Below are positions 59,455 through 64,000 of a stretch of 64,000 bases of DNA, in pieces. Made by a program: the position numbers and the translations under genes. The DNA is from an uncultured Bacteroidales bacterium (GTDB lineage: Bacteria > Bacteroidota > Bacteroidia > Bacteroidales > Paludibacteraceae): NCBI GenBank assembly GCA_937885465.1, contig CAKZZM010000190.1, forward strand, positions 1 to 64,000. Direction: 5' to 3'. Every line of letters begins with the position of its first letter. Positions within the stretch are counted from its first letter, which is position 1. Below the pieces are notes generated by a model. It was not told the DNA's origin. It worked only from the letters and a program-made list of their open reading frames with translations, and did no database searches.

Positions 59455-61479
59455 ATGATTCCCGTTGAAACGATAGACCGTATCTATTCCTCTGCGAAGA
59501 TAGAGGATGTTGTTCGTGACTATGTGTCGCTTAAGCGTCGAGGTGCGAACTTGATTGGTTTGTGTCCCTTCCCCGGCCATACGGAGAAAACGCCGTCGTT
59601 TACGGTTAGTCCAGCCCGAAATATTTGCAAGTGCTTCGGCTGCGGAAGAGGAGGAAATTCGGTGAATTTCATAATGGAGGTGGAGCAGTGTTCCTACCCT
59701 GAGGCACTGAGAAAGGTGGCGAAGAAATTCGGGATAGAGGTAGTGGAGCGCGAGCAATCGGCAGAAGAGAAGCAGCGGCATGATGATAGAGAGTCGATGT
59801 TTGTGGTTAATGAGTGGGCAAATAAGTGGTTTCAAAATCAACTATGGAACACGGAAGAGGGACAATCGGTTGCCCTTGCCTATTTTCACGAGCGCGGACT
59901 CAGGGACGATATCATCAAGCGTTTTCAGTTAGGCTTCTCGCCCGAAAAAGGCAATCCGATGACGGCAGAGGCGCGTAAGCAGGGTTTCAAAGAAGAGTAT
60001 CTTGTAAATAACCCTGAAACGCACATAGGCACGGGAGTGTGCGGAAAGAGTAGCGGCAAAAACAGTCGCCCTGACCGCCTGTACGACCGATATCACGGGC
60101 GAGTGATATTCCCGATACATAGCGTTTCAGGGAAGACGGTCGGTTTCGCAGGACGAATAATGGTGAAGAAAGAAAATGTGGGAAAGTATGTCAATTCGCC
60201 TGATTCCGTTATTTATTCAAAAACAAAGGAGTTATACGGACTTTTTCTTGCTAAGCAATCAATAATCAAGCAGCAGCGTTGTTACCTTGTGGAAGGGCAG
60301 ATGGATGTTATTTCGATGGTGCAGGCAGGAATAGAAAATGTAGTCTGCTCTGGAGGCACGGCACTGACACGAGAACAAATACGCGCTATTCATAACTTCA
60401 CCGATAACATAACTATCCTTTACGACGGCGATGCTGCAGGAGTACATGCTGCATTGCGGGGAATAGATATGTTTCTTGACGAGGGAATGTATATCAAGGT
60501 TATGCTCTTCCCTGACGGTGACGACCCCGATTCGTTCGCCCGCAAGCATACAGCGGAGGAGTTTGTGAATTATATCAATACTCACGAGGAAGATTTTATT
60601 CAGTATAAGGCTCGAACGCTGCTTGCTGAGGCAGGTCGTGACATGGGTAAGAGAAACGAGGCAATACAAAGTATCATCACATCAGTGGCATCTGTCAAGA
60701 GTAAGGTAGCGAGGGACGATTATGCCAAGTTGAGTGCCGAGATTTGCGGTATCCCTGAGCAGACTTTGCGAACCGAGGCAGCGAATGTGAGGGTGAGAAT
60801 GACCCGAGAGTGGTGGTCTAACAGGGAGCGGCAGGCTGCAAACGGGCAGCCGGTAATCAGTAGGCAGCAGAATGTCAGCGGCGGACAAACTGATGTTCAA
60901 AATCCGCCTTTACAAAATAATGCAAGTAATGCGTCACCCACATTTTCTCAAGATACCACCCAATCTCCGTTGCAGGACTATTACAAGCAGATAATCAGAC
61001 TGCTGGTGCTGATGGGCGACATACCTGTGGTGTTTGATGACGGAAATGGCGGAGAACTGAAGATAATGGTAGGAGACTATATTCAGCGGTATCTTTCTGC
61101 AACTCAAATACATCTTGATAATCCACTCTACCGGCAGATGTTTGATGAGTTTAACAAGCACAAACAGAACGCAGGTTTCCGTTCCGAACCCTTTTTTCTT
61201 AACCACCTTGAGCCTGCTATCGCCTCTCTTGCCACGGATGTGATAGCAGATGAGGGTATCTACGATACAGACGAACTGACACAGCATATTATTAATTCGG
61301 AAGTTTTGAACGCCTTGTATGACCTGCATCTTGCGGTGGTAAAAGAGAGGTTGAGTGTCTATCCATCACTTATAGCAGCAGCCGGCGACAGCGAACAGAC
61401 GATGCAACTGCTCGCAGAGCAGCGAGGACTAAACGAACTGAAAGCGCAAATAGCTAAGCTAAGGCATAGAATAAATTAA
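59455..61479 (+). CDS. dnaG: DNA primase
   Basis: Makes RNA primers at the replication fork, 674 residues. The N-terminal zinc finger is CPFPGH...CKCFGCG (about 38-65). The TOPRIM core follows (VEGQMDVISMVQAG; DGDAAGVHAALRGIDM with the acidic metal ligands). A variable Gln/Asn-rich linker (about 455-510) precedes the C-terminal helicase-binding domain. Start MIPVETIDRIYSSAKIEDVV. There is no rpsU or rpoD neighbour as in enteric bacteria. B and A elements occupy the gap upstream. Confidence 0.95.
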   Translation: MIPVETIDRIYSSAKIEDVVRDYVSLKRRGANLIGLCPFPGHTEKTPSFTVSPARNICKCFGCGRGGNSVNFIMEVEQCSYPEALRKVAKKFGIEVVEREQSAEEKQRHDDRESMFVVNEWANKWFQNQLWNTEEGQSVALAYFHERGLRDDIIKRFQLGFSPEKGNPMTAEARKQGFKEEYLVNNPETHIGTGVCGKSSGKNSRPDRLYDRYHGRVIFPIHSVSGKTVGFAGRIMVKKENVGKYVNSPDSVIYSKTKELYGLFLAKQSIIKQQRCYLVEGQMDVISMVQAGIENVVCSGGTALTREQIRAIHNFTDNITILYDGDAAGVHAALRGIDMFLDEGMYIKVMLFPDGDDPDSFARKHTAEEFVNYINTHEEDFIQYKARTLLAEAGRDMGKRNEAIQSIITSVASVKSKVARDDYAKLSAEICGIPEQTLRTEAANVRVRMTREWWSNRERQAANGQPVISRQQNVSGGQTDVQNPPLQNNASNASPTFSQDTTQSPLQDYYKQIIRLLVLMGDIPVVFDDGNGGELKIMVGDYIQRYLSATQIHLDNPLYRQMFDEFNKHKQNAGFRSEPFFLNHLEPAIASLATDVIADEGIYDTDELTQHIINSEVLNALYDLHLAVVKERLSVYPSLIAAAGDSEQTMQLLAEQRGLNELKAQIAKLRHRIN

Positions 61480-61483
61480 AGTG

Positions 61484-61531
61484 GAAAGTTGGTTATCGCA
61501 ACCGAGCCGGTTGCGCCCCAAGTAGTGAAAG
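61484..61531 (+). repeat. 48-bp inverted repeat, left copy (element D)
   Basis: Contains CGCAACCG (61497-61504) pairing with CGGTTGCG (61508-61515) around AGC. The whole 48 bp recurs inverted at 62377-62424 with one mismatch. It is followed by GTTGAAAG repeats that supply the putative TTG start of the radical SAM gene. Confidence 0.92.
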
Positions 61532-62356
61532 TTGAAAGTTGAAAGAAGAAAGTTGTTACTTTTTGAAGAAATAGCATACGGACCGATACACTCTCGCAGG
61601 TTGGGCGTATCGCTGGGCATGAATATAATGCCGCTGCACAACAAGTTGTGCACTTTTGATTGTGTCTATTGTGAGTTGGGCTTTAACAAGGAAGTGCGAA
61701 ATCCGCTGTTGCCGAATAGAGAAGAGATAGCCGAGGCATTAGAGGTAAAGTTAAGTCAATTGCTGCGGGACGGCATCAAGTTGGATGTGATAACATTTTC
61801 AGGTAACGGGGAACCGATGCTGCACCCTGATGTAGAGAATATAATTTGCGACACTTGTCGTCTGCGGGATAAATATTTCCCGACGGCAAAGGTGTCAGTA
61901 CTAAGCAATTCGACTCAACTGATGCGGGATGACGTAAGGCGAGCACTGATGCAAGCGGATAACAGAATACTGAAACTTGATTCTGCCGTTACTTCAACAA
62001 TGCGGTTAATTGATCAGCCCGTTAATAAAGAATTGACGGCAGAGCAGATTATCAGCAAACTGCTGCTCTTTGGAGGAAATTTTACTTTGCAGACATGTTT
62101 CCTACGGGGAGATGTGTTGCTTCCTAATCCATGGCGAGAAGGTAGTTACACGCTCGGGCATTTGGATAATACTACAGACGAGGAATTGCAGGCGTGGTAT
62201 GCAGCGGTGGAAAAGTTACGACCGACGGAAATAATGATTTATGTTATTGATCGTCAGACACCTGTTTCCACTTTAGAAAAAATCTCGCCCGCTGAGATGA
62301 ATGCTATCGCCGCCCCGCTTATTGAAAAAGGTTTTTCGGTCGTTGTAAGTTGCTAA
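61532..62356 (+). CDS. Radical SAM protein
   Basis: A SAM/[4Fe-4S] enzyme of about 274 residues. The cluster motif is CTFDCVYC (C-x3-C-x2-C), with FSGNGEPMLHPD as the SAM-binding GGEP-like strand. The opening GPIHSRRLGVSLGMN is typical of a Bacteroidota group related to wybutosine-type/MoaA-like radical SAM proteins of unknown substrate. There is no ATG start: TTG at 61532 or 61553 are the options, both within repeat-derived GTTGAAAG sequence, so the first ~8 codons are repeat-encoded or untranslated. The gene is exactly enclosed by the 48-bp inverted repeats. Confidence 0.83.
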   Translation: MKVERRKLLLFEEIAYGPIHSRRLGVSLGMNIMPLHNKLCTFDCVYCELGFNKEVRNPLLPNREEIAEALEVKLSQLLRDGIKLDVITFSGNGEPMLHPDVENIICDTCRLRDKYFPTAKVSVLSNSTQLMRDDVRRALMQADNRILKLDSAVTSTMRLIDQPVNKELTAEQIISKLLLFGGNFTLQTCFLRGDVLLPNPWREGSYTLGHLDNTTDEELQAWYAAVEKLRPTEIMIYVIDRQTPVSTLEKISPAEMNAIAAPLIEKGFSVVVSC

Positions 62357-62376
62357 ATTAGACTTTCAACTTTCAC

Positions 62377-62424
62377 CTTTCACTACTTGGGACGCAACCG
62401 GCTCGGTTGCGATAACCAACTTTC
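62377..62424 (-). repeat. 48-bp inverted repeat, right copy (element D)
   Basis: Reverse complement of 61484-61531 at 47 of 48 positions. It lies between the radical SAM stop codon and the glycosyltransferase start (24 bp away). Confidence 0.92.
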
Positions 62425-62448
62425 AACTGTAACTTTCAACTTTCTTAA

Positions 62449-63504
62449 ATGCGAGTATTAGTTGCACCATTAAATTGGGGACTCGGGCATGCCTCTCGAT
62501 GCATTCCTCTCGTAACCCGCTTTCTTCGGGCGGGAGATGATGTAGTGCTTGCGGGTGACGGCGAGGCTTTGCTGCTACTGAGGCGACATTTCCCGAATCT
62601 GCCATACTATAAACTCGCCTCTTTAAACTTGCGATATAGTTCGGGTAATTCGCAGGTTTGGGCGATGCTACGTGCTTCTGTTCGGCTGGTATGTTTTTCT
62701 TTTCGTGACCACAAATTGCTTAATGAGTTGCTCAGCAGGCAGTATTTTGACCTTGTCGTGTCGGATAATCGCTTCGGGCTATTCACAAAGAGGACTCGTT
62801 GTGCTTATATAACTCACCAACTGCTTATCCCCTTGCCACAGCGTTTCAAGCGTATTGAAAGGCCTTTGCAAAAGCTTCATTATGCTGTTATAAGGCATTA
62901 TCAGGAATGTTGGGTGCCGGATAATGAAAAAGAGCCTTACCTCGCAGGTAGGCTCTCTCATCCTTCGGTTTTGCCTCAAAATGTTCGCTATATAGGTCCG
63001 CTATCAAGATTTGAGGATATAGCAGCAGTTCATTCCCCATCATCGGAGTTTGATGTTGTGGCGGTGCTTAGCGGGTTGGAACCGCAAAGAACGCTGTTTG
63101 AAGAGCAGATAACGGAAGAGTGGTACGGAAAACAAGAAAGGGTGCTTGTCGTTCGCGGACTGCCTTCGGCACCATCTATGGTTACCAAACGAGGTAATAT
63201 AACCTATAAGCCTATTCTCGCTGATGCAGAATTGGCGAGTGTTCTGCTTGGTGCAAAGGTTATCATCTCTCGAAGCGGCTATTCCTCGCTGATGGATTAT
63301 TATTCGCTCGGCTTAACCCGCAAGGCGCAACGCGGCGAAATAGAACTTAGACTCGTACCTACTGCCGGTCAACCCGAGCAGGAAGAGCTGGAATTAGAAT
63401 TCAACCGGCTTCTATTGAGAGACGGTGAAAAACACCGTCTCTACCGCCAGACGTTCTCAGACGTTCTCAACTCCGAATGTCGGCATTCAATGCCGACTTT
63501 ATAA
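62449..63504 (+). CDS. MurG-like glycosyltransferase (GT28-type) with repeat-encoded C-terminus
   Basis: A 351-residue GT-B-type protein. MRVLVAPLNWGLGHASRCIPLVTRFLRAGDDVVLAGDGEA is the N-terminal donor-fold opening of Bacteroidota GT28-like proteins. FDVVAVLSGLEPQRTLFEEQI and the C-terminal SRSGYSSLMDYYSLGL with LVPTAGQPEQEEL form the nucleotide-sugar site. Substrate unknown. The last ~28 codons (from LLLRDGEKHRLYRQ to HSMPTL) and the TAA stop come from elements B, A and C, so the native C-terminus has been replaced. The protein may still be active because the insertion lies after the conserved core. Confidence 0.8.
   Translation: MRVLVAPLNWGLGHASRCIPLVTRFLRAGDDVVLAGDGEALLLLRRHFPNLPYYKLASLNLRYSSGNSQVWAMLRASVRLVCFSFRDHKLLNELLSRQYFDLVVSDNRFGLFTKRTRCAYITHQLLIPLPQRFKRIERPLQKLHYAVIRHYQECWVPDNEKEPYLAGRLSHPSVLPQNVRYIGPLSRFEDIAAVHSPSSEFDVVAVLSGLEPQRTLFEEQITEEWYGKQERVLVVRGLPSAPSMVTKRGNITYKPILADAELASVLLGAKVIISRSGYSSLMDYYSLGLTRKAQRGEIELRLVPTAGQPEQEELELEFNRLLLRDGEKHRLYRQTFSDVLNSECRHSMPTL
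63417..63445 (+). repeat. Element B copy 5, inside coding sequence
   Basis: AGAGACGGTG (63418-63427) pairs with CACCGTCTCT (63433-63442) around five A. It encodes part of the glycosyltransferase C-terminus. Confidence 0.9.
63446..63471 (+). repeat. Element A copy 19 (degenerate), inside coding sequence
   Basis: AGACGTTCTCAGACGTTCTCAACT: both arms carry changes relative to A, but the ACGTTCTC direct repeat and tail are clear. Encodes RQTFSDVLN of the glycosyltransferase. Confidence 0.75.
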
Positions 63505-63509
63505 AGACG
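63479..63509 (+). repeat. Element C copy 2, supplies a stop codon
   Basis: GTCGGCAT (63479-63486) pairs with ATGCCGAC (63490-63497) around TCA, followed by TTTATAAAGACG as in copy 1. The TAA inside TTTATAA ends the glycosyltransferase frame. Confidence 0.85.
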
Positions 63510-63517
63510 AGAGATAT

Positions 63518-63544
63518 TGAACGTTCTCAGACGTTCTCCACTAT
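63518..63544 (+). repeat. Element A copy 20, carries the porZ stop codon
   Basis: Full-length A with loop TCTCAG. The CTA of its CCACTAT tail (63541-63543) is the TAG stop of the minus-strand PorZ gene. Confidence 0.9.
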
Positions 63545-64000
63545 AGTATTAGCACTTTCAGTGCTTTGTGCTTGTGGTCTTCTACTTCTGCGGGGGTGTT
63601 GCAGAAAATCAGATAAACGCCCGCAGCCACTCGTCTTCCTTGCGGCGTACGCATATTCCAAACAGCCATACCTCCGTTTGCTACGCACGAATAGACAACT
63701 TCACCTGCTGCGTTGGTTATCTTTACCTCGCTATTTTCCATTAATCCGTTGATAGAAAGATCACCTTGGAAATTAGGACGAACAGGGTTGGGGAAGGCGT
63801 ATGCGCTGTTATAATCCGCAGAAGGCTCTGAAGCATCGCTGCGGAAAGAGACGAGACCTTCTTCTGTGCCGAAATATACCTCTCCCGTCTGCTTATCAAC
63901 GCATACTGAAATAACATTATCGGAAGGTAAGGGGGAGTTGTTTTTGGTGAAGTGATATATTGTTTGTATATCGTTTTCGGTAAGGTCAATATCCATCAAA
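63541..64000 (-). CDS. porZ: PorZ-like type IX secretion protein, C-terminal part (continues beyond the window)
   Basis: The last ~152 codons of a gene whose 5' end is off the right edge. NNSPLPSDNVISVCVDKQTGEVYFGTEEGLVSF is the final blade of a two-component-regulator-type propeller. YAFPNPVRPNFQGDLSINGLMENSEVKITNAAGEVVYS...GGMAVWN...GRRVAAGVYLIF is the C-terminal beta-sandwich that resembles T9SS sorting domains. This layout is that of PorZ, a surface component of the type IX secretion attachment complex. The stop codon lies within an A element. Confidence 0.8.
   Translation of the reverse strand, partial: LMDIDLTENDIQTIYHFTKNNSPLPSDNVISVCVDKQTGEVYFGTEEGLVSFRSDASEPSADYNSAYAFPNPVRPNFQGDLSINGLMENSEVKITNAAGEVVYSCVANGGMAVWNMRTPQGRRVAAGVYLIFCNTPAEVEDHKHKALKVLIL

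Overview
The window is chromosomal DNA from a member of the Bacteroidota, most likely order Bacteroidales. Four kinds of evidence support this: nine promoters of the form (T/C)TTG-N19/20-TAnnTTTG; one merged str-S10-spc-alpha ribosomal block; a GT3-type glycogen synthase, a long LepB and WbqC-like and AI-2E-type proteins that read like Bacteroidales homologues; and the C-terminus of PorZ, a type IX secretion component, at the right edge. Three pectin-related enzymes (a CE12-like esterase, a GH28 and a PL9-like lyase) suggest a plant-fibre-using gut or rumen lineage. No rRNA, tRNA, prophage, CRISPR array or intact transposase was seen.

Layout. 1-4.1 kb is an accessory block: a DUF4143 ATPase, a chimeric alcohol-dehydrogenase fragment and a DUF1016/YhcG nuclease, bounded by an imperfect 24-bp inverted repeat and holding two copies of a separate hairpin repeat. 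4.1-14.3 kb is a minus-strand run: esterase, AI-2E transporter, glycogen synthase, PKD lipoprotein, MiaA, a PF07929-type protein, DacB and a membrane protein. 14.5-22.6 kb holds folE-adk-obgE, a small membrane protein, a MATE exporter, class II aldolase and a pullulanase lipoprotein. 22.7-41.7 kb is the ribosomal block from rpsL to rplQ, including fusA, secY, map, infA and rpoA, with a promoter in front and a terminator behind. 41.8-58.4 kb carries GH28, an M3 peptidase, riboflavin synthase, a flippase, RsmI, a peptide transporter, IlvE, WbqC-like, LepB, RF2, the PL9-like lyase and a small conserved protein. 58.6-64 kb carries an outer-membrane barrel protein, DnaG, a radical SAM protein, a MurG-like glycosyltransferase and the PorZ C-terminus.

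The most unusual content is not a gene. Short hairpin elements of at least three sequence families (called A, B and C here) are scattered through the intergenic spaces at 2.7-17.2 kb and 48.2-63.5 kb, and are absent from the ribosomal block. They occur singly, as ~30-bp tandems, and as ordered mosaics (A-B-A, B-A-C-A), like the BIME/REP mosaics of Gammaproteobacteria. Their stems vary by compensatory changes. Three copies sit exactly on the stop codons of minus-strand genes. One copy encodes the first part of a lipoprotein signal peptide and one mosaic encodes the end of a glycosyltransferase. Separate repeat types are also present: a 201-bp MITE-like element with 18-bp terminal inverted repeats, a 48-bp inverted repeat pair around the radical SAM gene, and a 5 x 15-bp tandem repeat between map and infA.

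All functional calls come from reading translated sequence and motifs by eye; no database search was run.
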